From Rallus limicola (Eukaryota > Chordata > Aves > Gruiformes > Rallidae): DNA of 64,000 nt. Below the pieces are notes generated by a model that had not been told where the DNA came from, ran no database searches, and was given only the letters and a program-made list of their open reading frames with translations. The position numbers and the translations under genes are program-made. The stretch is taken from contig JAKCOZ010000005.1 of NCBI GenBank assembly GCA_022605955.1, positions 44,940,950 through 45,004,949 of the forward strand. Reading direction: 5' to 3'. Shown here piece by piece: positions 10,547 through 22,900 of this stretch. The number at the start of each line of letters is the position of its first letter. Within the stretch, counting starts at the first letter, position 1.

Positions 10547-13500
10547 AATAAATAAAGATCTTTTTCTAAGGAACTTTTTGCTGAGAATATGACTAGGAGT
10601 TCTTAAAATATGCAGTCCCATTATTCTGTTATCCTACTGCTGCTATATAATTTAAATTTGAATGATTCCTGTAAAACAAATGAATTCTGTGATTGCATAA
10701 CTTTTCTGGTACATGATTTTGTCTTTACTTTCCTGAACTTCTCGGACAAGCAAAGTGGGAGGTGTATTTTATTATTTTCTCTGAGGGTTGAAAGACCTCT
10801 TCATTCAGTCGGTGAATTGCTGTGTGGCTTTGGAGAGGGTAGATTGCGACTCAACTCAGCCATTCCATCAAACTTTAGTATTGATTTTGAGGAATTTGCC
10901 TCCCATTTTTTGGCATGATTGAGCATCCTGAATGCCTCATGGAGGGTTAGTCTTTTTGAAGAACTTCTGTCAATGACATAGCCACTAGAAGTCTTGGTTT
11001 TCCTACTTTTGGTGATTCAGTGACATCTCTTATTCTAGAACCGGGAAGCTAGAGAGTGAAGAGCAGGAGCTTACCAAGAGATCCTTGACAGCCTCTGCAG
11101 ATCAGGTTTAGGCATACTGGTTAGTCACCTCTTCATTTCCCTTGGGAGAAACTGATTGAAGAAGTAGAAGATGGTAGAATAAGTTATTTTGTTAACTATT
11201 TTGGTACAGTCACTGAAGAATGAAACATTTCTGAGAAGGCTGTCAGTAGAACCAATACCTATTTCTCTCTCTAGTGAAGAATGAGAACAAAGAAAAGAAA
11301 CACAGCAGGTGTTTGAGTTTATGTATAAAGGTATTAATAAATGGGAAAAAGAGGGAATTTTGGTTGTAACACACCTTGCATTTTCCTTTTTTCTCCCCAG
11401 ACCCTTGTCTTGCATTATGTTTTGAAGACTGGAGGAAGAGGTCTTAGAGAGAATTTTTACCCATCTCTATAATCAAAGTTTACACTCCCACTAGTAATTC
11501 AGTCATAGTTTCACATACAAGTCAATTGCAAGTAAAGTATTGTGACATTTTCAATTCATCCTTGAAAAACTTCTATTTCCTGTCTCAAAATTGTTCTTAC
11601 CTCCCCAAGACATCACAGAGAAGTTAATGTAGAAATGACCTGTTGTAAGATTTCTAAGTAGATGTCAAATCAGGCACATAACTGAAGGTAAATTTTAACT
11701 ATTAGTGTAGCCCATCATACTGCAAATATCTGTCAATGAGTGAACTAAAAAAAGAGGTATTCAAACCAACTTGTTGCAGTAAACAATACTGCAGCAAAGC
11801 CAGTATTATAAAATTTCATGTGACCTTTTGAGAAAAATACTAATTTTATGGGGAGTTCTCGGAAAAAGTGCCAATTTCATGCAAATTCACGGAGAAAAGA
11901 TATATTGGAAGGGTTTACTTGGGAGGTATAAAAGCTGTAATGACTGCAAAAGATATACAAGCCTAATAATCATGAAAACAACACTCCTTTACTAATGTGT
12001 ATTAATCAGCTTATATCATGCTGGCAAAATGCAGAAACATGATGTTTTAATCCATGCATGAGGAAATGCAGCTTTACATTCATTTCCAAACAGGTTCAAA
12101 AATGGTTCCTTAAATCAATGTCTTTTGGACTTCTCTGCAGGCTCAAACAGTTCTGCCTCCTTGTTGTAGCCTAGAAGTATCAAGGTCATCCTGAGTTTAG
12201 ATGTCTAGCCCATGTGAATAAACAAGTGTGGTTGATTATTTGAACAGACTATACAAGGCTGAGCCTTCTGTTATTGCTCCTTCTCTTTTTACTCTTTGAG
12301 GTTTATGGGGGCATGGGCAGAGCACACTGTATGAAAGCAGCACATTCAGCCAGCAGTGGGAAAAGCTTACTGTTGAATTTGAAATGAACATAAAATAAAA
12401 GGCGAGAAAAATCAGAATAGGTTTTGTGATTATATAGATTTTCAGTGATTTACTTGACTTATCTGCTATAATGTAATCAGTGAGAGATGTGAAAAATGTA
12501 GCACATATCCTTCAAAAGGACAGAAACTGTGGAATTTGGATATTTCTATTCCCAAAATTTCATTCAATCTTTTTCTGGAAGTCTTGTCTGCTTCCAGTGG
12601 AGAATGCTAATAGCCAGATTGAAACTATCATAAGAATATTGATAGCTTACTGGAATTTTCTCAAGACAGGTAGTGATAGCTGCTCATATATGGTATGAGG
12701 ATTTTACCACCCTCAGCACTTTAACAGCTGAGTTTGACTCTGGACAAGTGGTCAGATTTCAGGTAGAGTTAGAAATTGATTGAGCCCCTGGGCCAGATTT
12801 GGGACAACCCTAAAGTCGCTATGTGTGGTCAACACCAAAATATAGAAATCTCTAAAGCTATTCTTATTCATGGTGTTTGTCACTCTGAGATGCAATTGCA
12901 ATGGAATGAATGATATTGCATGTTTTTAACTATGCTGAACTGAAGACAGAAGCATGCTTTCATGGATTTTCATGCAACTGAAATAGTAAAATTACTTGAA
13001 GAAGAATAATGTTTACTGTATCTGATCTGATACCCCTTTCTTTGAAATTTGCTGTTAAGGCTCCCTCATCTGCATTTGCTGATTATTAATCGTTGCAACT
13101 GTGCTTGAATTGGATTACAAATTGCTTTAAAAGCCACAGACTAAGTGAAACTTCATGATACTCCCATGGTTTCTCTTCAGAGTCACAATAAAAAGGAATA
13201 TATGTCAGAATCAAAATGTGTGACATCAGCTGTCCTCAAAGTCATTTGAAGAATACTTCCAGAAGAATCAGGAGATGGACTATAACCTGGGAATAGAACA
13301 GAAAGATATTGTATGGTGTTCCTCATACAGAAAGCTTTATAGAGAGATGACTCTTTACAGAGTTGTAACTTTAAAAGACACTTTTATTGACTTACAGAAT
13401 AACTGTAAGTCCAGCAAAGGATTAAACATTATCTCAGAGAAGTCCACTATAGTTTAGCAAGAGATCAAAGAGTTCCATTAACAGTGCAGTAGGAGGTAAA

Positions 13501-16139
13501 ATATATATATAGCAAAGGTTTATGTAGCTCTGATGAGACCCCCCTAGGGAACCAGAAGCGACTCAGTAGGTGAGAAGGAGATAAAGGAGGGGGGAAGATG
13601 GGTGGGAAATTATTGCCAGTCTAGAAGGAGGAGGCAGAACAAATTATTCTAATGGTAGTTTTTAGGAATACATCTCAAATGCACAAGCTGATAGAAATAA
13701 TTGAATGTGATAAAATCCTAGACAGTGAACTTTCTTTTAGCACAAACATGTCAAGACAAAAATATCAAATCATGTAAAGACCCTCCACCCCTTTCCTGAC
13801 ATCAGAGTTCAATATTAGTCATGGTTGGCAAACTTACCCTGAACTTACTGAAACAATTTTTTTTAAAAGCCACAATGGGAAAAAAGTGAAAACTGTCTCC
13901 TATTTTTCCACTAACTGTGGTTGGGAGGACTTACAGGGGTGCTTCTTTTTTTTAAACTATTCAATGAAAATGACGTAAAGAGATAATATTATCACAGTTC
14001 TAAAAACCTGGAACTAATAGAGTCTAGGGAAAGCCTAGATGAGGACATAGTTCTGCACCAAGGACTCACATGCTGAAACTATAGAAATAATTTAAAAGTT
14101 ACACTTTTTGGCTTTCATGATTGTTGTTAATAAAATCTCAAAACACTTCAGAATATAGCACAGAACATGGTCATTCTTTTTGCTGGAAGATGAAAGGAAA
14201 TCAAGAGGGCTGAGAAGCGAAAGACACTTGAGTCACACTGAACTTGTGACAATGCTTGAGTGTTCTGGCCTTCTTACTCAAGTCTTGAGAGCCAAAACCT
14301 GCCCTCTCTGCATCCAGCACACTTGTGTGCCTTCCTCCAGGATCCCAGCACAAACGGTTTCTGAGAGCAGGGCTGACTCTCTCCAAGGATTTGCACATCG
14401 AAAGTAGTGATTACAGAGCATGATTCTGACCTGGACCCCCAGATGTGACATAACTGCTATTAAAAAAATATCAGGGAGGGCCAGGACAATAAGTATTTAA
14501 CATTAAATAAATCATTTAAAATTTTTAACTAGCAAGTGATGTCACCAGCTAGGAAGCAAGGATAACCAGGGCCTTGTAAGGGTTTTGTAGTCATCTAGGT
14601 AATCACATAAAGACTGCTTGATACAGTGAAACTGATGCCTACTGGTTACTACAAACTTGACATACCAAACTGGTAGTAATATCATACCTGATGGGAAGCC
14701 AATGCAAGTCTTTGGTACAGGTCACAGCTGATGAGATCTGGCTAAACACAGTGAAAAGGCTGAACACCAGCAACTGCACTTAGCTTACAGTAGAAGGGAC
14801 CAAACTACATCCACAACACAAAAAGTGTGTTTCCATTTAAATCTGCTCTAGGCAATTTTTCAATGCCTGCTGTACTAAACTGCATGATATTAACTGGACA
14901 TTAGGGTTCAGGATCTATATCTGTTTTCTGAAGTTTAAAAACCAATATTTATGTGAAATAATGCCACTTTTGCTTCCTTCTCCCACCTCTTAAAAAATAA
15001 TAATTATAGAAAAAAAATCCCAATAGCTTTTTTTATGATCTTATAAAGGTATAACTTCATATATTTCTGTGATATAGAAGGTATAACTTCATATAAAATG
15101 AGTTTTGTTCATTAGAAAGAATTAGATCCTTTGACAAACAAATCATCTACTATGCTACATCTTTTCTTCTTTAAATGGGTAGAAACTTAGGCCTTGCATC
15201 AAATTGTACAGTACACAGTTTTAGAAGTTGAACCAATTTTATTTCTAGTTCACAAATTATTTGATTGAGTCAAGTGCAGTCATGAGGTGGAAAAGTGGTG
15301 ATAGATGACTATGATAAATGCACTTTAAAGAAAAGTGCCCCAAGAAAGCTGTGCAGATGTATTCAGCTGCATAATATCAGATTTCCATGAAAAGGGTAGC
15401 CATTGATATGCTAGAAGAAACCCCACTAATGGAATCATAATTAGTGCAAGCAACTTGCATCCTGTGCAAAGTCAACTTTCCCTTGTCACAGAGAAGAAAG
15501 TAGTAATATTTTAGCAAAGCTTGATGCCTTGCTACTTTTATTTCCAAATGGACTTTAAATTAAACCCTTTCTCAGACAATAATTGGAGATTGGAATTGCC
15601 TACTAGAGCTGTATTTGGAATTCTACTTGCCATATGTAGCTTATGAGATGCTGAAATTACGTTTTGATGTGTGGTGGTGTGTGTTGTTCAAACAACCCAG
15701 ACTGTTACTTGGGCAGCTAGTACCATGGCTTGCAGGTTCGACTGGTGTTTCTGCCTGAATTAGCTGCATCAACATATCTTGGGTACTTCACAGTGAAGTT
15801 ACTTTTCCATTTCCTATCTGGATATACCCACTGATTGATGAAAGCACTGACTGAAAATAAAGCAGAAAGTGATGCTGATAATTTATCCTGGAAAAGGATT
15901 TTTTTTCCACTCATAGGATTTAGTGTTAGATTTTGCCACAAGGATCTGAAGCACTTTGAAGTGTCCGAAAAGCAGGAAGAAAACTAATGTGGATATTGTC
16001 TCCCACAATAGAGCTGTTCTTCTCTGCAACAGATGTGTGGATGGCTGCATCCCCTGTCAGGGCAAGGATGTCTGCTCTACTTGAAGCATTGATAAAATAA
16101 GCATTCATTTAACAGAATCACAGAAGGGTGAGTCCTAAC
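10547..16139. other. Non-coding sequence without a gene
   Basis: No supported gene or RNA. A perfect octamer ATGCAAAT lies at 11,879-11,886. The interval 13,030-13,160 (CTGCATTTGCTGATTATTAATCG region) has regulatory-like texture but weak evidence. Around 14,680-14,770 the words GGGAAGCCAATGCAA and GATGAGATCTGG hint at an old decayed repeat that I cannot name. Confidence 0.5.
15046..15095 (+). repeat. Direct repeat of 18 bp, period 32
   Basis: AAGGTATAACTTCATATA occurs exactly at 15,046-15,063 and again at 15,078-15,095. The 14 bases between differ from the following flank, so this is a two-copy direct repeat, probably a local duplication. Confidence 0.9.
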
Positions 16140-16722
16140 ACATAGGATTCTTCCAAGTGCATCTTTGAAGAGGTCAAAGTTCTGCTTAAGTCCAAGGTTG
16201 TAATCCTACTTTTTTCCCTGCTTCTTCTATGCAGGATCCACTACCTCATGATCACCACAGCCAAGGCTGCCCTCTTCACCTTCACATCCTCACCCATAAC
16301 CTTCAGATCCCAACCAATCCTTTTTTTGGTAGTACAAAGCTGAGCAGCACATTTCTCCTCATGTCAAAAAGTTGTCATTGATGCTCTGCAGGAACCTCTT
16401 GGACTCTATGTGCCTGGCTGCGTTGCCTTTCCAGCAAATATCAGGGTGATTGAAGTCCCTCATAAGAATCAGGGCTGGCGATCATGAGGCTACTTTCAGC
16501 TCTCTGTAGAAGACCTCATTGACTTCCTCTTCCTAATCAGGTGGCCTGTAGTAAACACCAACAACAGTGTCACTCATATTAGCCTGCTTCTTAATTCCTA
16601 CTCATAAGCTTTTGACTCATTCTTCATCCTCCCCTAGGCAAAGCTTGATATATTCTGGTTGTGCTCTCACATAAAGAGCAACATCAAAGCAGACCTGGTC
16701 ATTCATTTGCCTTAAAGCATTC
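16140..16722 (-). pseudogene. CR1 ORF2 endonuclease-domain relic
   Basis: Read on the minus strand, this is an internal part of CR1 ORF2, the apurinic-like endonuclease. Recognisable in one frame are DVALYVRAQPEYIKLCLGED, then DTVVGVYYRPPD, then LMRDFNHPDICWKGNAARH (the GDFNHPDICW motif with G changed to R), then RFLQSINDN and finally SLGCGDHEVVD, which holds the conserved SDH-type catalytic histidine. At least four in-frame stops interrupt the first two thirds, and a middle segment (about 16,300-16,370) is best read in another frame. No CR1 3' end or reverse transcriptase follows, so the piece was cut out by later rearrangement or decay. It is older than the copies with intact 3' ends. Confidence 0.88.
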
Positions 16723-17565
16723 AATTGGGTATTTTATGGTTATACACTTACGTCTTAGCTAGACTGCTGCTGGCTGTAGTCTTACTGAAGACTGTGTGGG
16801 CTACAGTAGTGGGGCAGAGGGCCAAACAAAGATTAGTTGCAGTGGATTCAGCAGAGGTCTGTGTATAGCTGCCAGTTGGAAACGGGTCTTATTTGTCAGT
16901 ACAATATGAAGAATAAAGATGAAATCTAGAAAATCAGGTTCTTTAAGTTTGATGCAATGCCACTGAAAGCAGTGGAGCTTCTCTGATTTATAGAAGATGA
17001 GCATCTCAACTGTAATATTTTATTATTGCATTTGTGGATAATTCAATATGATGAAACTATGCACATTGTATAGATTTATAGGGGTTTTGTAACAGTAAAC
17101 CAGGATTTGCCAAAGTTTTAATGAGAAGTCATTCCTAGTGTGTAAATTCCATTATTATCAGTGGGTGAATGTGCAAAGCATGACTGAATCGATCACATAG
17201 TCTTTATTTTAAACTGTTCAGTATTAGTTATCAAAGCATTTTCTGTAGTTCACTGCCCTAATCAGATAGCAGGATTTGCACCAGTATTACTTGGCAAGAA
17301 AGGGTTAAGAAGTGAAAGATAGAGTTCCAAGTGTCATTGTTTTAGTACCAGTAATGTTATGTCTCTGCTACTGTGCATAAAGAAAAGAAGAAATGCTGAC
17401 AAGAAAAAATATCACACTTTAAAAACTTTCTGGAGTCTAAGGAAGGTACTTTTAAATTTGTACCAGTTACAGTAATTAGTAAACTTGTTCTTAATAGTGT
17501 TGTTAAAATGTAATTTTTTCACACTTTCTCTGACTTTGACACTGCTGCTTTTTAAACTTCATTTT

Positions 17566-17632
17566 GCACTTTGTTCCATTGTTCTTTAATCTGCTGCACT
17601 TTGCATTTAGTATCACTGAAATTTCGCACTTA
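17566..17632 (+). other. Three GCACTT words at exact 30-bp spacing
   Basis: GCACTT starts at 17,566, 17,596 and 17,626. The first two are GCACTTTG. The bases between do not repeat, so this is not a simple tandem duplication. It may be chance. Confidence 0.5.
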
Positions 17633-18463
17633 CTATGTCAATAACATCTGGCAAAATTGCCACCTATTAAGAGTAAGTGTTCTTTTTTCTCCTGTGAGAA
17701 ATGTGATGGTGTATTATATTGGTTTCCCTTGAGAGGCTAAGGAGACAATTTTAAAGCAGATAAATGCATTAAAGAAATAACCTGAACTACAAGAGAAGGT
17801 TAACGAAAGTCAGAAACTTTTTACTTTTTTTTCACCCTTTTTTTGCTTTGATAAAAGCATCCTGTGCATGTGGGGAATGAAAAATAGTTCAGTTATGCAA
17901 TCTTTTGCACATTTGGATGTATGTTACATTTCATAATGCTTCTGCAGGACACGTTATGTTCTCATAGGCTTTTATCTACATCAATATTTTTCTACCCATG
18001 TTGGATATATGTCAGTTTAACAATGTATTGCAGCAAGTGTGCTGGTAAGTTGAGCACTGACAGATCATTGTTAAATCATGGGAGTAGTTTTCCAGAGATG
18101 CTAAAGAGAGAAGTAAGCCTGGCTTTGAGCTCTTCACCTCTGTGGTCAAGCACTCTTCCAGTTCATGTGTTCATGGGGTGAGCATCAGGCTCCTCCTAAC
18201 AGCAGAAATATCCTGCTGAAGGGAGATGGGGTAGCTTGGATTGATGTCATCACTCTGGGCTCCTCTGTACTTACCAGATCAGCCAGAAAACTTTCTGCCC
18301 TTTTGCCATCACCTCTAGCCGGAAGATTGACCCATTTTGAGAATCTCATCTTCAATAGGACGTTCCCAAACTAGGAAATATGTGTGTATGCCTGCACATA
18401 GCCTGACCTTTGAGGTGTATAACATTTTCCTGAATTATATAAATATCTTGAATATGCCTGTGC

Positions 18464-18498
18464 TTCTTATGTATACATTGGTTCTTATATATACATTG
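18464..18498 (+). repeat. Tandem duplication, 18-bp period, two copies
   Basis: TTCTTATGTATACATTG (18,464-18,480) recurs at 18,482-18,498 with one G-to-A difference. A local slippage-type duplication in AT-rich sequence. Confidence 0.85.
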
Positions 18499-19999
18499 CT
18501 AGTAAATGAAACTGAATTTACAAAACGAATTACAGCCTGAGTGACAGACTTTTCCTTTGCCATGGATAAACCTGTGTGAAACTGAGCTGCCACCCATGCC
18601 ACACACATCCTGAAATGATGCTGAGCTTCAAATAATTGCATATAAGACAAGGAGAGAAAAAGCTTCTCTGAAGGAAATTCTGTAGCACTGTTTACACTAC
18701 AGGGTCAATTTTCATAATACTGCTTCCCATGGCATTGCAGGAATGTGAGCTGGGAAGGGTAAGGGAAATACAACATGTTCCTGAGACTCTCAGAGACACA
18801 GGGAATCTTTCCATTGACTTTAGGAGAGCTTTGGCCTGAGCCTGAATTGCAAATGCAAACTGTATGGCCTGATTGAAAAAACAGGCGAGATGGGAATATA
18901 ATGAACTGAGACACAGGGATGTGGGATTTTGGTACTTTGGCAGATGGTGGAAGGACATTCCATGTCTGTAAATCCTCGTGTCAGGACCGTGTTGCAAATA
19001 CAGTGATATCTGCCTTTGCATGAGGGATGCGAATTTTGTGTCCGGTTACGTGCACAGCTCCAGTTAGCATAATGAGAACTGTGCATATATTGAATCACAG
19101 AGAGAGTAGACTTTAGCAAAAAAAGATCTGTCCCCACGGAAAAGCAAGTTAACAATTAGACTGGAGAAACGGTTTGTTCTAAAATTGGTACACTTGATCT
19201 TTATTCAGCATATTGTTAAAGAATAAATAGATACATTCTTCATCTTCTCTGTACAGATACATGTATGAGACTTAAAAACATAAATGTCTTGAATTCATAT
19301 GTTTGAATTCAGAAGAAATTTTACTTGAGTAAAGCAACATAGGGATGAGTCAAATCTCTGAGTGATTTTTTTATATAAGATTATTACAAAATACATCTCA
19401 TCTGAAATAATTCGAACTAATAATACTGCAGATTTGCTATCTGGCTATAGTACAATACAACTTGCTATGGTTTTCAATTTGCACATATTATTTATAATGG
19501 TATTTATTAGCTTGTTTCAGTATAAATCTACACAGGTGATGTGTTACTGCTTAAACTTTGAATGTATGTCTTAGAGGACACAGAAATAGCAAAATAAAGC
19601 ATGCTTGAACATTTCCACTGTTTTCTTCTTTCATGTATACAATTAAAGCTCAGATATTTGCATCTGAATTGATCCTGCATTGTAATATGGAGTTTACATA
19701 CCACTGGTTACAAATAATGAGGTGGTGAAGAACAACAATTGTATTTCTCCTCCCAGATTTTCCCTTTTCTTAAATTCCTCTTTTTTATTCTTTATTGGCT
19801 GCAATTTAAATATCTTTGCCCTGACATGAATGTATTTTCTTCTGACAAAGTGACTCATCTGAACACTTTTTATTTTAAAAGAATTTTATATTAAAAAAAA
19901 GATTATTCTTAACAATACACAAATAAGACTCTAATGAGCACAAATAGAAATCAAATGCTTATGTGTTGTCCAGTGTTATCCGGCATGATACTGCAGGGT

Positions 20000-22900
20000 T
20001 CACTGTTAGCCTTCCTACTAAAATTAAGTCACCTCCAATTTCTTAATTTAGAAAAGATGACTTGTTCCTGTATTCTGAAAATCCATCAAGAATTTTCAGC
20101 TGTGGTTCATTAATTTCCAGTTGAAGACAGAACTTGAGACTCAATCAAGTTCTTAAGGTGACTGCATGATTTAACTGCCCCAAATCAGTTGTTTTTCTGT
20201 ATAAAGACATTTTGTGGTAGATTACATGCAGCTAGCTCACGTGAGCCTTGTTCACACTTTGTAATGCTGTTCTTGGTAGGTAGTTCCCATGATTTCCTGG
20301 GGAGGATTCAGAGAGTAAGTCAAGATTTGGCAACTTTTCAAAGTTGAGGTGCCAGATGGTATTTTTCTTTCCCAAATTAGAAGTTAAGTGTGCTGTTAGA
20401 AACTCAGCAAGAGCTGGGAGATACTGCCTTTCACAGAAGCAAGATGCTGCCAATCACCTTATTGGAGGTATCATCTCTCTGCACAAAGCTGTAGTTTCTC
20501 AGCCCCTGTTGAGAGTGGAAGGTGGGGGTGCCTCTGTCTCTCACAGGGGCTCCTCTAAAGATACTCCTGAGGCTGTGTGAGCACTGCTGTGTGCTGTTAA
20601 GAGACTGCTTGTGTCCCACCCTGGCTATCCAAGCTGAAAGCTGGTGATCCCTAGAGCAGTAATTTTGTTTATATAGTGGAAATTGCGTAGTCCAACCCTA
20701 GCCAGGGGAACTTATTTGGATCATCACAGTGGTGCCTGTATCGGAGAGATGTTTCTTTTTCATGTTGCCTATTTTCATTGTCCCTGTGTTGTGGCTACTT
20801 TTGAGATTGTTTGATTTTTCCTCTAAATTCAGATTTGGCTAGGTGGCTAAAAGCTCAGGACTTCAGCCTATAAGGAGTATCTTTAGGCATTTACAGTCAC
20901 AGAAGGTACATCAGAGAAAACACATTTGTTGCAGGTAGGCAAGTGGTTTATCTGCCAGCACCCATTTTCTGGAACCTGCAAGTTGGCAAATCCGATAGTC
21001 TGCTTCCCTGTTCTGTGGCAGTCTGACAGCCAAAAGCTGCTGCATTTTGCATTTCTGAGTCTCTTTCATGTCACCAGAGGTCATGATCCCTTGTCTGGGA
21101 ATCACTGAACTCATTTGTGAGGGTGATCTTGCGAACTGGCAAGCACTGAATCTCCTCAGAGATGCCTTATGGCATAAGGTCCTTTAAGTCTCCTACTTTG
21201 TGAACTAACAGAGGCAAGGATTGTTAGGAAAAAAAGCACCTTTTATAACCTGTGAAGTTAGAGATTGTCTTGCCCTGACGACCAGGGCCTCTGCTTGGTG
21301 AAAGGGAAACACAAACGTGCTAAGAAGAGAGGTGCACTTTCTGAAGCAAGTAAACTCAGATCCATAAGGGTGATCTGGCCCACCCTTCAGACCAAACATA
21401 AGCTCAGCACTCCTCAGCTATTTGAACAAGGAGGGTGTAGCCAAGCTGTGCCTCCTGAGAGGATTCTGACTTAAAAATGCTTACATGCCCCCAGTGACAC
21501 AGTCCTCTCATGCAAGCAGTAGGAGCACTGCTGTGTTATCCGAATGCACAGTATCAGGAAGAGCTTCGGAGGGCAGCATCACTGGACTGCTATGTCAGGT
21601 AGCAGATGACTCCCTGGTTTCTCAGGCATGAGAAAGTGTGGATATCGGCAGATTCAGATCTAATGAGAGGTTGGGGTACGTCAGGAGGCTGTCATCAGAG
21701 GTCCAGAATCTCTTGGCTTGTCCCAACTGATAGCGCATCTCCTCCCATGTCAAAAAAAAACAGAGTGCAGAAACCTATGTTGATGCTTTCTCCATCAACC
21801 TACCAACTTAACACCAGTTTTAAACAAAAAGGAATGCAAACCAGCTTGACATTTAGCAAGATTGCTCTGATACAACAAATATGTTGCAAGCCTGAAGACA
21901 GGTGCATTACCACTAAGACGGATTTTGTTATGAATGTTCTCATTACAGTGTGTCATGGATAACTAACAGCATACAGTTTGTGCCTTGAGGTTCAGCTTTG
22001 CTGTTGTTATATTGTTGTCACATGTTTTTGTGTTAATCTTTTAGATTAAATGGTAAATATAGAAGTCTTTATTCAATTAACAAAGAAGTAGTCATTAAGA
22101 GATGGTGGTTGAAATAAAATGGTGAGAAATGTAAGTTCTGTATCCTTTTAAATAAGAAATCGCAGCTCAAGATTGAATACATGCAATGAAGTAAGTATTG
22201 GAACCAAACAAGTAACGAGCAAAAGCAATCCTGAAACCTGCCCCAGCTCTCTGTTCAGCAGGTAAATGTTCAGAATTTACTTAAACTTTTTTTACCTCTT
22301 CCTCATGATACAGGTTATGTATACCCTGTGTTCTGCATGTGAATATTCACATCCATAATGCTAGGTATTTATTATCTCACTGGTTTCAAAAGGACACAGC
22401 TTAAAGTTGGCTGATTACTATAAATCTCAAAATCTAGTTTTTATCTGATATAAAATAATGGACCCTTTTCATGTGTTTATCTATCTTCCTTCTAGTAAAT
22501 GACCTAATTGGGTGATGCATTTTAGGGATGGACCTTTGTTGTAACCAGCATTCTGATCAGATCTGACTCTAAAGATTATTCTTCTTATTATTATTATTTC
22601 AGTGATTTCAGTAGACTACTAGCAGTGACTTGGAATAACGTAGCATGTAGATGACAGTGCCAGCCAGCAAGGAAGAACAGAACCTGCCTACAGAGCCAAA
22701 AGAGCAAACTGCAACCCACCACTCTACTTATTAGACAGCTAGGAAATGTCTTCTCTGTCCTTATAGCAGGTAGGCAGATATGAAGCACGGTAATTATCTG
22801 TCCCTTATCAATAATTAATACTTTCCACTTGCATTCTGTTCTCTTCTTTCTAGTTACTTGTTCACCACCACACTTGTTCTGTGCATTGCTACGGCTGTCA

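Larger units (their letters stand above)
16723..19999. other. Non-coding sequence without a gene
   Basis: Unique sequence. Words such as CCATTGACTTTAGGAGAGC near 18,812-18,835 and GGCCTGAGCC resemble the palindromic tails of old amniote repeats, too degenerate to call. Overlapping minus-strand open frames at 18,692-19,155 lack any recognisable domain. Confidence 0.5.

Noticed and set aside
15046..15095. ATAACTTCATATA twice, resembling a loxP arm at 12 of 13 bases
   Set aside because: A lox site needs two inverted 13-base arms around an 8-base spacer. Here both copies are in direct orientation 32 bp apart with no inverted partner. Coincidence within a local direct repeat.
18692..19155. Nested minus-strand frames of 69-111 codons
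   Set aside because: Three frames overlap in different phases with no family resemblance; not consistent with one real exon.
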